The notes under the pieces: generated by a model
Databases searched by the model: none
Told to the model about the DNA's origin: nothing
Seen by the model: only the letters and a program-made list of their open reading frames with translations
Made by a program: the position numbers and the translations under genes
Part shown: positions 38,401-47,187 of the stretch, piece after piece
How positions within the stretch are numbered: the first letter of the stretch is position 1
Layout of the letters: every line of letters starts with the position of its first letter
From: Firmicutes bacterium AM55-24TS
GTDB taxonomy: Bacteria; Bacillota; Clostridia; UBA1381
Direction of reading: 5' to 3'
Length of the DNA stretch: 64,000 bases
Assembly: GCA_003460745.1 (NCBI GenBank)
Contig: QTVU01000002.1
Location: forward strand, 1 to 64,000

Positions 38401-40873
38401 TACCGCCTACAGTTCTTTCCGGCATACCGTTTCCGCTTCTTGCGGCAAGTTTTACGTTGTTTACTTTAACAGTCTTGCCGAAGTCGTACATTACATAGCC
38501 GTTTTGTACGCCGTCAAAATATGTATTAAGGTCGCCGTCTGCCGCTTTACGATAATCGTTAGCGTCACTCGGTGCTGTTGTGGCATTTCCCCATGAAGCC
38601 GTTCCGCTTAGAGTATACATTGTTACCTTAATATCTTTTGTAGCCTTAACGTCACCGATTGTCGCCGTTATTGTAACTGTTCCTGCCGATACGCCAGTTA
38701 CTGTACCGTCTTGTGAAACAGTTGCAACTTTTTCATCGCTTACGCTCCAAACAGGTGTACCCTCTGCATTTGTATCAATAGTATATTGTGATGTTTTGCC
38801 GACACTTACAGTTGCCGCACCTGAAATTGTTGCATAAACAGTGATGTCATAAGTTTTTGAAGTTGTGTAGTCGCCTACCTTAACCGTAACAGTTACCTTG
38901 CCCGGTTTCTTAGCCTTCAAAAGACCTGTCTGAGAAATTTCGGCAATACCGTTTTCAGTTGCGTCACTGTCAACAGACCAATTAACATCTCCTGTCAAGT
39001 TCGTACCAAGTGTAAGTTGCACCTCATCACCACGTTTAATCTCGCCGTCACTACCCGAAATAACCGCATAATCTGTTCCAAGCTGTGAAGTAGTGTTTGT
39101 TACAGTCGCTTTCGGAGTAACTCCGTCCCACGCCATAAATTTGAATGTACAGTCTGTAAAGTCACCTGTTAGTTCTCCTGTCGGTTGGTTTACCGTAACA
39201 GCTTTTAGTACACCGTTCTTATCATACACTGCAAAATATTGGTTATAACCGTTCAATGTTTCACTCGGTGTATAGCTGTATTTTAAACCTGTGCTTGTAG
39301 ATTCAAAACTTGTAACCTTTGCGCCTGTTTCAATCAAATATGTTGTTACTGTATTTGCTTTTAGAGTTGTTGTAAGAGTTTTTCCGTCAAGTACGGCACC
39401 ATCCTTGATTTCTGCCCACTTTTCGTTACCTGCCATATCTGTTCTGATTTCTCTTACATTTGTACCTACCGTATTAAATCCCGAAAGGTCAAATACATAA
39501 TCAACATCAGACGAATTTGCACCGTTGTTTGCTACGATTTTAATATCGCCTGTATTTTTGTTGTATGCGGCAAGTGTGTTTGCCGATGAGGCGATAATTG
39601 TATCACCCGGATTTATGTACTTTGTAAATTGACCGTATGTGTAATACTTATTTGTAAGTACCAATTCTTCGTTATCATGGTCTGCCATACCTACGCCCCA
39701 TACACTGCCTGTGTATGCCAAAGAATTGTTAGCCTCCGTCTTGTTTCCGCTCGTCGGGTCTACGAATTTTGAGTCCTTATGGAAGTCCACTATATCCCAC
39801 ATTACCCATGCGGACGGTTGCATACCGTTCATATCTTCGATAATCATACTTGCAAGAGTTGCACCGTTACCGCCCTTGTCAACTTCACTCTGCCATAGGT
39901 TTTTGCCGAGTTCAAGTGCCTTTGCCTTAACCTGTGCGTGATAGCCACGGTCTGAATATGTGTGAGTATCAACTCTGCCAAGTGCAGTCTTTGCCTCATC
40001 TGTAAGACTTCCGAGATTGTTTGCTGTTTTCTTCAAACTTGTTTCGTCCATACCTGCCACAAGTACGTCCGTAAATCCTGCATTGTCAAGTGCTTTTCTT
40101 GTTTCCGTAATCATCTTTGACTGACTTGTACCCGGATCAAAGTGACAGCCCTCTTGTTTTGGTGAGCCGTAACCCCAATAATCCGTATCAGGCTCATTCA
40201 TAGGTGAATAGCTCTTAAACTCTATGCCGTTATCTTTGAAAAGCTTTGTTGCGTCTGCAATAAACTTGGCAAAATCGTCATACATATCGTCATTTAAGTT
40301 ATTCAATTTTCCGTTTGACGTAACCGTTCCGTCACTGTTTACAGTACCGCCGCCGCTTGTACAACCTGTTTTAGTCATAAAATACGGTGCGGAATTTGAA
40401 AATCCTTCAAAATACAAATCAGGATTTGCTTTTAGTGCCGCTTTTGCGATATTTAATTGGTTTTGGTCTTTCGTAATGTCATATGTAATGCTCTCTACAT
40501 CTTTGCCGTCACTTGACAATTTGTAATCACTGTACACGCCGGGTACTTTTGAGTCAGAACGGTTGATGTGATTATGTGTCGGATCGTCACCGCCGCTTAA
40601 GTTGTAACGTGCGATGTCAAGTCCCAATCCCTCGTCTGAGAAAAATGCCTCTGCCGCCGCATTGGTAAGTTTTTCACTGTAACCTAATCTGTTTGCCCAC
40701 CAGCAAAGTGCAGTACCCCAGCCTTGGAACTCACCGTTGTTAAAAGGTGACGCGTCAGCCGGATTAAGCTGTACATATGTCGGTTTTGTATCTTGAGCAG
40801 ATGCACTGATTAAGCCGCCAAAAGGAAGCATAGCACATGCCAAGATTGTGCTTATAATCTTTTTCTTATTCAT
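35468..40873 (-). CDS. Secreted multimodular GH30-GH43 glycoside hydrolase
   Basis: An 1801-residue extracellular enzyme with two catalytic modules. Signal peptide 1-26. The GH30 barrel covers about 45-440, with acid/base Glu227 in SPMNEP and nucleophile Glu330 in WQSEVD; the opening FQGWGTALCWWANRLGYSE resembles GH30_5 endo-beta-1,6-galactanases. Two Big_2 Ig-like domains (about 600-750), an F5/8-type CBM (about 753-884), a beta-sandwich (about 900-1130), a Pro/Thr linker (about 1131) and a LamG-like domain (1145-1341) follow. The C-terminal GH43 module (about 1510-1801) has the RDPY base, IDTT and EGPT acid motifs. Likely target: beta-1,3/1,6 arabinogalactan side chains. Divergent from two AraC regulators. 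Confidence 0.9.
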   Translation of the reverse strand: MNKKKIISTILACAMLPFGGLISASAQDTKPTYVQLNPADASPFNNGEFQGWGTALCWWANRLGYSEKLTNAAAEAFFSDEGLGLDIARYNLSGGDDPTHNHINRSDSKVPGVYSDYKLSSDGKDVESITYDITKDQNQLNIAKAALKANPDLYFEGFSNSAPYFMTKTGCTSGGGTVNSDGTVTSNGKLNNLNDDMYDDFAKFIADATKLFKDNGIEFKSYSPMNEPDTDYWGYGSPKQEGCHFDPGTSQSKMITETRKALDNAGFTDVLVAGMDETSLKKTANNLGSLTDEAKTALGRVDTHTYSDRGYHAQVKAKALELGKNLWQSEVDKGGNGATLASMIIEDMNGMQPSAWVMWDIVDFHKDSKFVDPTSGNKTEANNSLAYTGSVWGVGMADHDNEELVLTNKYYTYGQFTKYINPGDTIIASSANTLAAYNKNTGDIKIVANNGANSSDVDYVFDLSGFNTVGTNVREIRTDMAGNEKWAEIKDGAVLDGKTLTTTLKANTVTTYLIETGAKVTSFESTSTGLKYSYTPSETLNGYNQYFAVYDKNGVLKAVTVNQPTGELTGDFTDCTFKFMAWDGVTPKATVTNTTSQLGTDYAVISGSDGEIKRGDEVQLTLGTNLTGDVNWSVDSDATENGIAEISQTGLLKAKKPGKVTVTVKVGDYTTSKTYDITVYATISGAATVSVGKTSQYTIDTNAEGTPVWSVSDEKVATVSQDGTVTGVSAGTVTITATIGDVKATKDIKVTMYTLSGTASWGNATTAPSDANDYRKAADGDLNTYFDGVQNGYVMYDFGKTVKVNNVKLAARSGNGMPERTVGGKIQASNDGITWTDLYTITSAIPSSQYTTIESKDLNNQNAYRYFRYTNDTNMTNIAEFLIDATPSSETAVGAPSVTDIDEMSDDFEDSTNIFNASAGDLSADGNQVYATGLERFGNVFVPVKATAKAELSEAKSLTSKDKFRLTFDMFSGWEQNGKENTFSVKDADGNEVVGFTITGGGYNLNQMRIGGTDVLANSEKPVIQCTSTDVKNGKLRGANGWQTSSQKYANNMGLNKKVEIIIDGTGSASVSFTGGETDVSYTGTISTPISVKSLELTGSYNGARGRVVSYDNFNADVISYSSELAAPTPTPEPTAAPTVPESGELINMNFDNGDLTSTSSYGKATGTLKFVTVDNKKCIQFDGTSGTVVALTDANGNSLLTGQKNITISFKVKPTTTTTSWWFFASPNSSAQTYQKEQYLGAMTNSGTLTFERYNNSGTRSEAAKGAYNTNEWNDVIISIADGITDVYVNGTRTSSVNSTVNISDMLGKNSVAYIGKANWGSGEYATGYIDDFVIYNYAYENPLNSLDLGDLTAVTSDITIPAQNGVTWSTSDAAVVTTAGKITRSDETKTATLTAKMTKDGVEFTRNFDVTVLGYTAVIDSFKAYADGNKIVYASDCDSTKDKYAVKVSLADSDGTAVGTEQTNAAGSFDNLEVGKYKITATLSDGTTEKKKVEKTINIKNLDDMSAYLFVHFVDTQEDATREQIYFSVSKDGKTWTTLNNKQPYLTSNVGTQGVRDPYILRGEDGKFFIIATDLSVYNLKNNWTAAAQQGSKSIVVWESSDLVNWSEASLVKINNDNAGCTWAPEACYDPEKDEYMVFWASVVSDDSYQKYRIYRSYTKDFKTFSAPELYIEEPNAVIDTTIIDHEGTYYRFTKNEAKSSITMQECTSLSGDWKDVASYNLGSMTGYEGPTIYKLNGKNEWCLLLDYFSKSKGYKPFVTTDITKGEFTADSDFSFDGTYRHGTVMPITQAEYESLTAE

Positions 40874-40921
40874 TGGTTTTTTCTCCTCCTTAAGATTACA
40901 TTATCCGTTAATTATATTATA

Positions 40922-40938
40922 GCACTCCCACATAGTGC
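40922..40938. promoter_or_regulatory. Inverted repeat inside the GH30-GH43 promoter region
   Basis: GCACT-cccacat-AGTGC. On the minus strand it lies between a TTGTAA and a TATAAT, so it could be an operator. It is unproven. Confidence 0.35.
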
Positions 40939-41038
40939 ATTACAATTATAAGATTTCTAAAACAGTTGTAAATTTTCTAACTGTTTTGCTTTACTTTTGT
41001 ACTTAGATATTTTATAATAGATATTAGATTAAAGACGC

Positions 41039-41063
41039 GTCTGTCAACACTTTGCCGACAGAC
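41039..41063 (+). repeat. H1-type hairpin upstream of the AraC pair
   Basis: GTCTGTC (41039-41045) and GACAGAC (41057-41063). Its sequence CTGTCAACACTTTGCCGACAG closely matches H1 of the modular repeat at 58624-58644. It lies 28 bases before the first AraC gene. Confidence 0.55.
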
Positions 41064-41090
41064 TCAACAGATATATCGGAGGCGGATAAT

Positions 41091-41921
41091 ATGTTCAAAC
41101 CTGTATCAGCAAAAGAAGAACGACTTTTACCGGTGTATGTCTACGGCTCGGAATCTCTTGAACATCAAGCACAAATAAGTCGCGGCAAAGGTTTTATGCT
41201 ACATTCTCAAATTTCCGTTTGTTACAGCGGAGAAGGTGTTTTTACAGACCACAACAATGTTTCGCACAAAGTTCAAAGCGGTGATATTATGTACTTTACT
41301 TCCGCAACATCAAATTCATATAAACCCATCTCTGTTCCATGGAAAACAGACTACATCGTTATGGGCGGATATGCTCTGATTGAGCTTATGATGTTTTTGG
41401 GATATTCAAAAAGCGGTGTAATTTACCTTACCGAAAATATTAAAGAAAAAGTATATCAAAATTTTAAAACAATTATTGAACTAAACAACTCCAATACCGA
41501 AAATGCTCATTCGATTTGCAGCAGACTTTTGTATACCGTATTGTTCGATATTGCATCTTGCATTGAGGGCAATCCCAACAATAGCAAAGCGAATTTAATC
41601 AAGCCGTGTATTAATTATATAAAATCTAACTATATGCACGATATTTCAATATCAGCTTTGGCTGAAATGATTAAAGTAACTCCTACTTATCTCGGAATTA
41701 TTTTTAAGAAAGTTTACAATATAACACCGCAAAAATTTCTTACCAATATACGCATAGAAAAGTCCAAACAACTTTTAGTCAACAACAAAAATATGTCACT
41801 TTCGGATGTTGCAATCAATTCCGGGTTTAACAGTGAAAGTTATTTTTGCAACACATTCAAGAAATATATAGGCATTACGCCTACGGAATACAGAAGTATT
41901 AACACATTCGGAGAAATATAA
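41091..41921 (+). CDS. AraC-family transcriptional regulator
   Basis: A 276-residue activator. The N-terminal cupin-like sensor (1-130, GKGFMLHSQISVCYSGEGVF) should bind a sugar. The C-terminal AraC domain has two helix-turn-helix units (ISISALAEMIKVTPTYLGIIFKK and MSLSDVAINSGFNSESYFCNTFKKYIGITPTEYR). The ATG at 41091 follows GGAGG at 41078. An in-frame start at 41052 lies inside the upstream hairpin and is rejected. It is divergent from the GH30-GH43 gene, its probable target. Confidence 0.9.
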   Translation: MFKPVSAKEERLLPVYVYGSESLEHQAQISRGKGFMLHSQISVCYSGEGVFTDHNNVSHKVQSGDIMYFTSATSNSYKPISVPWKTDYIVMGGYALIELMMFLGYSKSGVIYLTENIKEKVYQNFKTIIELNNSNTENAHSICSRLLYTVLFDIASCIEGNPNNSKANLIKPCINYIKSNYMHDISISALAEMIKVTPTYLGIIFKKVYNITPQKFLTNIRIEKSKQLLVNNKNMSLSDVAINSGFNSESYFCNTFKKYIGITPTEYRSINTFGEI

Positions 41922-41924
41922 GCT

Positions 41925-42731
41925 ATGAAAAAGAATTATGAAAAATTTTTACCGACATACATATGCGATATACAGGAAATAAACAATCTTTCAAAGGTTA
42001 TGTTTATGAGCAACTTTCCGCACCATCAATTTATTTTGTGTACAAGCGGAACAGGTAAAATATGCACCGAAAACAACATTGAACAAACCGTAAGCAAAGG
42101 CGATATCGTATTTATAAATTCTTCAATTCTGTTTTCGCTCAGACAGCAAGAAAATTTTTCTATAAAGCGTATTGCGTTTAACGGTAATTTCGTTACAAAT
42201 TATCTCCAATACTTTGATTTTAACCCAGCCGTTGTTTTTGTTCCGAAAAGCACCGACGTTTTTAACGCATTTAATATTGCGTATGACGGCTATATGCACG
42301 ATAAAGACGATATACAAAATTCTGTTAATATGTACAATCTTATCGGTGTATGCGGTGAAAGTTATGTTTCATCAAAACCCGCTCTTTTGACAACCGAAGA
42401 TTTTATTGCCGAGAGTGGTTTTGATTTTATAAAACAAAACATATCTTCAATAAATATAGACTTTTCGCCATATCTGAAATTACACAAAATTTCAATAACG
42501 GAGCTTAACGATATTTTTATAAATCGTTACGGCAAAAATATGAATGAGCTGATTTACTTTTACCGTATGGAATTTGCGAAGTACGCGGTTTTCAAGGTAG
42601 GAAATACTCATTACGAAAAGTATTATAATCAATGCGGTTTTAAATCTCCCGAAGAGTTTTACAGTGAATTTAAAAAGTATGCGAATATGACCGTAGAGGA
42701 ATACTTTAACCTCGTTTGGGCAAAACAATAG
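41925..42731 (+). CDS. AraC-like regulator with weak helix-turn-helix
   Basis: A 268-residue protein. The N-terminal cupin region (MSNFPHHQFILCTSGTGKICTENNIEQTVSKGDIVFIN) matches AraC-type sensors. The C-terminal part keeps AraC spacing (ISITELNDIFINRYGKNMNELIYFYRMEFAKYAV, then GFKSPEEFYSEFKKYANMTVEEYFNL) but the conserved small residues of the second helix-turn-helix are altered. It begins three bases after the first AraC gene, with GGAG inside that gene. It may modulate its neighbour or bind DNA weakly. Confidence 0.8.
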   Translation: MKKNYEKFLPTYICDIQEINNLSKVMFMSNFPHHQFILCTSGTGKICTENNIEQTVSKGDIVFINSSILFSLRQQENFSIKRIAFNGNFVTNYLQYFDFNPAVVFVPKSTDVFNAFNIAYDGYMHDKDDIQNSVNMYNLIGVCGESYVSSKPALLTTEDFIAESGFDFIKQNISSINIDFSPYLKLHKISITELNDIFINRYGKNMNELIYFYRMEFAKYAVFKVGNTHYEKYYNQCGFKSPEEFYSEFKKYANMTVEEYFNLVWAKQ

Positions 42732-42760
42732 GCTGTCGGCAAAAAAACGACAGCCTATTG
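42726..42760. terminator. Bidirectional terminator after the AraC pair (H1-like)
   Basis: CAATAGGCTGTCG / CGACAGCCTATTG, 13 bp with a 9-base loop, followed by TTTTATTTATTTT. The CTGTCG core matches the H1 hairpin of the modular repeat family. Confidence 0.85.
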
Positions 42761-42762
42761 TT

Positions 42763-45069
42763 TTATTTATTTTCAATTTTATACAACATCGTTGCCGCTT
42801 CGGCACGTTTCATATTATTATTCGGAAGTATCGTGTTATCCTCATAACCGCTCACAATACCTGTCGAATACAACTTGCTCACGCCTTCTTCCGCCCACTG
42901 CGGTATATCGTTTTTATCCGCAAACGGAAGATTCGGCAAATCATCATTATTCGGAAGTATTCTTCCCAAAATCGTCATTGCCTCTGCGCGCGTTATATTG
43001 TCATACGGTGCAAATGTGCTTGTTCCGTCGTCATTGACGCGGCCTAAAATTATACCCTCTTTATACACAGCTTTTACAGCCGGAACTGCCCACTGCGGTA
43101 TTATATCATTGTCCGTAAAATCAAGCTTTACATCATCATATTTTGAAAAATCAAATTTTTTGTAATTTGCTATCATTGATGCAAATTCCGCTCTTGTCAT
43201 ATTGTTGTCAGGCTTAAAAATCATTTTTCCGTCTTCTTCAAAACCGCTGATAATCCCTGTTGCCGCCATATCGGCAATTATGTCCTTTGCCCAATGATTT
43301 TCTGTATCGTAAAACGGATTAGGTGTACTCGGATAATCCGAAATATGCACCGGTATTTCTTTCGTTAAATCCCCTGCCGTCACCTTTATTTTACCGTCTT
43401 TGTTGACCGTATCGGCAAGAGTGAAAATGCCGTCCTCTGTTATCGTACCTATATCACCCTCAACTTCCCATTTATACAATCTGTTTGTTGAAAGCAATTC
43501 AGTTCCGTTTTTGTATGACGCCGCCGAAAGATTAAGCTGTAATTCTTCGTTTGCCTCTGTATAGATTTCGCTGATTTCTTTCCAGTCTGCTTGATTATAT
43601 ACCTTGATTTCTTCAGGTGTTTCATAAACGCCGTATGTCACGTCTGCCACGTCACCGTTATCGCCGTACATAACAACTTTAACATCGCCTGTACCGTTAA
43701 GTGATACTGTTCCGTTTTCGTCTACCGTGCTGTCCGTATCGGTTTCCGCACGATATTTTATATTATACGGCTCTTCCATTTTATAATTTGAGGTATCATA
43801 TACGCTTTCTATATTAATATTCGCGGTCATTCCCGAAAGATAGTTATTATTAGTTCCGCCTGTAATATTGATTATCCACGGAATATTCGTTCTCTCGCGA
43901 TTGTCCTTTAAGAAAATATAATTTGCAACACTTCTCAAATAACCGTCCGACGGTGAATTTACGACCATCGTATTGTCCTTTCCCGGAAACCACGCAGAAA
44001 TGGTTGTCGAACCGCCGCCGTCAAGATTTAACGCGTCAACACACCCAAGCTCAACCATACGTTTCGCAAGCGTTTTAAGTTGAGCGCCATAGCTGTAACC
44101 CGACTGTCTGCCGTCAAGCGTATAGAAAATAATATTGCCGTCTGCTTTTATTCCGACAGCAGTTCTCGGTGCCGCACCCGCCTCAAAATCGGAATTTGCA
44201 GCTCCGTTTGTTACAAGTCTGCCCCCGACACTGCTGACCGCGTTTTCAGCCGTTTTCCAAGTACCGTCATCTCCGACCGCTTGATTTGCGACCGTCAACG
44301 TCTGACCTGCGTGAAGTCTGCTCAAAAAGTCATAATATTCACTTACACCGCTTGTATCCATAAGCAAAACAACCTTACCCTCAGGAATTTCTATCTCGCC
44401 GTTATATATGAACACATCATCAACCGTAAGCGACATTGTTTCGTCCACGTGCAGTCTGCCCTCGTTAGGTGTGCAAATAACAAAAATACATTCCGATTGA
44501 GTTTTTGTCGTTTCTCCGAATTTGTCCGTCAAAAGATAAACAGGATCAAATCCCGCCTGACACCACTTATTTATATACATAACGTCAATCGATTTTTCGC
44601 CGTCCGTCACTGTTGTCTGAATGTCAAGCCACTTTATAAAACCCGTTCCGTCACTTCTGAAACCGACTGCGTCCTGTCCACCGTATTCCTTTGATATAAT
44701 TTCGCCGTCGGCTATTGTATAACCCATCGGAATACCTGTCTTGAATGAAAAATAATCGGCATTAATTCCGGCAAGCGGTCTTAAACCGTTCTCCTGCATA
44801 TATTGCTCTGCCTGTTTAATATTTCTCGTTCCCCATATGCTCGCACCGTTCACAACAATCGGTACGGCGTCCTCATTAGGTGTATATTCAACATAATATT
44901 CATTTTGCTTACCGACGCTGTCCGAATTGAACTGTACATTATGAAAGTATGTAAATGCTCCCATATACGTACTCCAACCGCCGTTTTGCTCACCCAAAAC
45001 ATCTGCACTTGCAGTTATTCTCGTAAGCAACAAAAGCGTCATTGCAAAAAATAAAATTTTCTTCCTCAC
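42763..45069 (-). CDS. SLH-anchored phosphodiester glycosidase family protein
   Basis: A 768-residue exported protein. After a signal peptide (MRKKILFFAMTLLLLTRITASA) comes a NAGPA domain (about 60-390) with AGINADYFS, PRTAVGIKADG and NLDGGGSTTI. These enzymes cleave sugar-phosphodiester links; a wall-polymer substrate is plausible. An Ig-like region (about 390-590) precedes three SLH repeats (HWAKDIIADMAATGIISGF, WAVPAVKAVYKEGIILG, WAEEGVSKLYSTGIVSGY), which bind secondary wall polymers. The start is more likely GTG at 45069, after GGAGGA, than the ATG at 45084 that overlaps that site. Substrate unproven. Confidence 0.88.
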   Translation of the reverse strand: MRKKILFFAMTLLLLTRITASADVLGEQNGGWSTYMGAFTYFHNVQFNSDSVGKQNEYYVEYTPNEDAVPIVVNGASIWGTRNIKQAEQYMQENGLRPLAGINADYFSFKTGIPMGYTIADGEIISKEYGGQDAVGFRSDGTGFIKWLDIQTTVTDGEKSIDVMYINKWCQAGFDPVYLLTDKFGETTKTQSECIFVICTPNEGRLHVDETMSLTVDDVFIYNGEIEIPEGKVVLLMDTSGVSEYYDFLSRLHAGQTLTVANQAVGDDGTWKTAENAVSSVGGRLVTNGAANSDFEAGAAPRTAVGIKADGNIIFYTLDGRQSGYSYGAQLKTLAKRMVELGCVDALNLDGGGSTTISAWFPGKDNTMVVNSPSDGYLRSVANYIFLKDNRERTNIPWIINITGGTNNNYLSGMTANINIESVYDTSNYKMEEPYNIKYRAETDTDSTVDENGTVSLNGTGDVKVVMYGDNGDVADVTYGVYETPEEIKVYNQADWKEISEIYTEANEELQLNLSAASYKNGTELLSTNRLYKWEVEGDIGTITEDGIFTLADTVNKDGKIKVTAGDLTKEIPVHISDYPSTPNPFYDTENHWAKDIIADMAATGIISGFEEDGKMIFKPDNNMTRAEFASMIANYKKFDFSKYDDVKLDFTDNDIIPQWAVPAVKAVYKEGIILGRVNDDGTSTFAPYDNITRAEAMTILGRILPNNDDLPNLPFADKNDIPQWAEEGVSKLYSTGIVSGYEDNTILPNNNMKRAEAATMLYKIENK

Positions 45070-45200
45070 AAAACATTCCTCCATATAAAAAACAATACAT
45101 TTTATAGTATATCACAAAATCGGATTTATGTAAAACTTAAATAATGGAATATATGCAATTAAATATTATATAATTAAGGCTATCGACATCAAAAAATAAA

Positions 45201-45229
45201 GTAGACAAAACCATATCGGTTTTGTCTAC
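45201..45229. terminator. copA terminator, same hairpin as H6 of the modular repeat (copy 3)
   Basis: GTAGACAAAACC / GGTTTTGTCTAC with a five-base loop, identical arms to 99-127 and 9149-9177. The minus-strand T-rich tail lies at 45191-45200. The rest of the repeat is missing. Confidence 0.8.
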
Positions 45230-45250
45230 AATCCAAATTTTGCTTAATTC

Positions 45251-45460
45251 TTATTCTATACCTACAACTTCATATCCTGCGTCAACAACGGCTTTTTTAA
45301 GCACATCGTCCGACACGTCTTTTGCAAGTGTTACAACAGCCTGACCGCCGTTATCAAGTGAAACTTCCGCACTTACTCCGTCTATTGTGTTTAGCACCTC
45401 TCCAACTCTGCCTGTACAGTGTGAACACATCATTCCGTTAATTTTAATCGTCTTTGTCAT
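45251..45460 (-). CDS. copZ: Possible internally initiated CopZ-like copper chaperone
   Basis: A 69-residue heavy-metal-associated domain (TKTIKINGMMCSHCTGRVGEVL ... VVDAGYEVVGIE) with the CxxC metal motif. It is in frame with and at the end of the copA gene. AAAAGGAG lies nine bases before the ATG, which is stronger than expected by chance inside a coding region. Both fused and free forms may be made. No experimental support. Confidence 0.45.
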   Translation of the reverse strand: MTKTIKINGMMCSHCTGRVGEVLNTIDGVSAEVSLDNGGQAVVTLAKDVSDDVLKKAVVDAGYEVVGIE

Positions 45461-47143
45461 AGTTTTATTCTCCTTTTCATTTTTTACAGTTTTAATATTA
45501 TTGCATTTTGGTTTGAAAAATCTCAATCTCAACGCATTTGACACAACGAATACTGAACTGAAACTCATAGCAAGTGCGGCAATCATAGGATTTAATTTCA
45601 ATCCTGCTATACCGTACAAAACACCTGCCGCAATCGGTATTCCGAGTGCATTATAGAAAAATGCCCAGAACAGATTTTCTTTTATATTTTTGATTACCGA
45701 GTGGCTTAGCTCTATTGATGTAACAACGTCCTGCAAATCGCTTTTCATCAATACAATATCAGCCGATTCAATAGCTATATCCGTTCCCGCACCGATAGCA
45801 ATACCTACGTCTGCACGAGTCAAAGCAGGTGCGTCATTAATTCCGTCACCGACCATTGCAACTTTATGACCGCTCTGCTGAAGTTTTCTTACTTCTTCTT
45901 CCTTGTCTGACGGCAACACCTCCGCAACGGCACTGCTTAACGGCAGCTTGTTTTTAATTGCATTTGCCGTAACGGCATTGTCACCCGTAAGCATTATTAC
46001 GTCAAGTCCCATATTACGCATATCTTCTATCGCTTGCCTGCTTGTTTCCTTTATGGTATCGGCAACTGCGATTATTCCTACAAATTTATTATCCACCGCA
46101 AAATACAATGATGTTTTTCCGTCATTCGCGAATATTTCATCTTCCGATACTTCAATATTGTTTTCACGCATCATCTTATAATTTCCGGCTAAAACTTTCT
46201 TTCCGTCAACATTGCCTTTTACACCTTGTCCGACAATCTGTTCAAAATCTGCAACATCACTCAATTCCAAGCCGTCGGCTTTTTCAACAATAGCCTTTGC
46301 AAGAGGGTGTTCCGACAAATATTCTATTGACGCTGCAATCTGTAAAAGTTCCTTATCGGAAATTCCGACAGGTGCTATATTCGTTACAGAAGGCTTACCC
46401 TCTGTTATCGTGCCTGTTTTATCAAGTATGACCATATCAACCTGATGTGCTGTTTCAAGGCTTTCGGCTGACTTTGTAAGTATTCCGTACTGCGCGCCCT
46501 TGCCTGTACCGACCATTATTGCAGTCGGTGTTGCCAATCCCAACGCACACGGGCAAGAAATTACAAGTACCGATATTCCCATTGAAAGTGCAAAACTAAC
46601 GCCTTTACCCAAAAGCAACCACACTATAATCGTAATCACTGCGATTGATATTACAACCGGTACAAATATACCGCTGACCTTATCGGCAAGCTTTGCAATC
46701 GGTGCTTTTGATGCCGAAGCTTCTTCCACAAGATGTATAATCTGTGACAATGCAGTATCTTCGCCGACTTTTTCAACCTTAAATTTAAAATATCCCGATT
46801 TATTTATAGTAGCTCCGATAACCTTATCACCGACATTTTTTTCAACCGCAATACTCTCGCCTGTAATAGCCGACTCATCTATCGCACCGTTACCCTCAAC
46901 GATAACACCGTCCAGCGGAACTGATTGTCCTGCTTTTACAACGACAATTTCACCGATTTGCACGTCATCTACACCGACTGTAACTTCTTTTCCGTCACGA
47001 ATTACAACTGCCGTTTTCGGCGATAAATCAATAAGTTTTTCTATCGCCTGTGATGTTTTCCCTTTTGCCCTCGATTCAAGAAATTTTCCGAGGGTTATGA
47101 GTGCAAGTATCATTGCCGCCGACTCAAAATACAAATTCATCAT
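45251..47143 (-). CDS. copA: Copper-exporting P-type ATPase, C-terminal fragment with fused CopZ-like domain
   Basis: The larger piece of a P1B-ATPase moving Cu(I) out of the cell. It carries the transmembrane metal motif CPCALG, the phosphorylated DKTGTITEG, TGDN and the GDGINDAPAL hinge. The reading frame is continuous upstream to about 47205, where one base seems missing; the N-terminal part is at 47188-47733. The last 69 residues are a second heavy-metal domain (INGMMCSHC). Its Met (45460) is preceded by AAAAGGAG at 45470-45477, so a separate CopZ-like chaperone could be made from the same frame. Confidence 0.88.
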   Translation of the reverse strand: MMNLYFESAAMILALITLGKFLESRAKGKTSQAIEKLIDLSPKTAVVIRDGKEVTVGVDDVQIGEIVVVKAGQSVPLDGVIVEGNGAIDESAITGESIAVEKNVGDKVIGATINKSGYFKFKVEKVGEDTALSQIIHLVEEASASKAPIAKLADKVSGIFVPVVISIAVITIIVWLLLGKGVSFALSMGISVLVISCPCALGLATPTAIMVGTGKGAQYGILTKSAESLETAHQVDMVILDKTGTITEGKPSVTNIAPVGISDKELLQIAASIEYLSEHPLAKAIVEKADGLELSDVADFEQIVGQGVKGNVDGKKVLAGNYKMMRENNIEVSEDEIFANDGKTSLYFAVDNKFVGIIAVADTIKETSRQAIEDMRNMGLDVIMLTGDNAVTANAIKNKLPLSSAVAEVLPSDKEEEVRKLQQSGHKVAMVGDGINDAPALTRADVGIAIGAGTDIAIESADIVLMKSDLQDVVTSIELSHSVIKNIKENLFWAFFYNALGIPIAAGVLYGIAGLKLNPMIAALAMSFSSVFVVSNALRLRFFKPKCNNIKTVKNEKENKTMTKTIKINGMMCSHCTGRVGEVLNTIDGVSAEVSLDNGGQAVVTLAKDVSDDVLKKAVVDAGYEVVGIE

Positions 47144-47187
47144 ATATGAATGTGCAAATTCCTTGTCACCGTGTCCGAGTCCGTATC

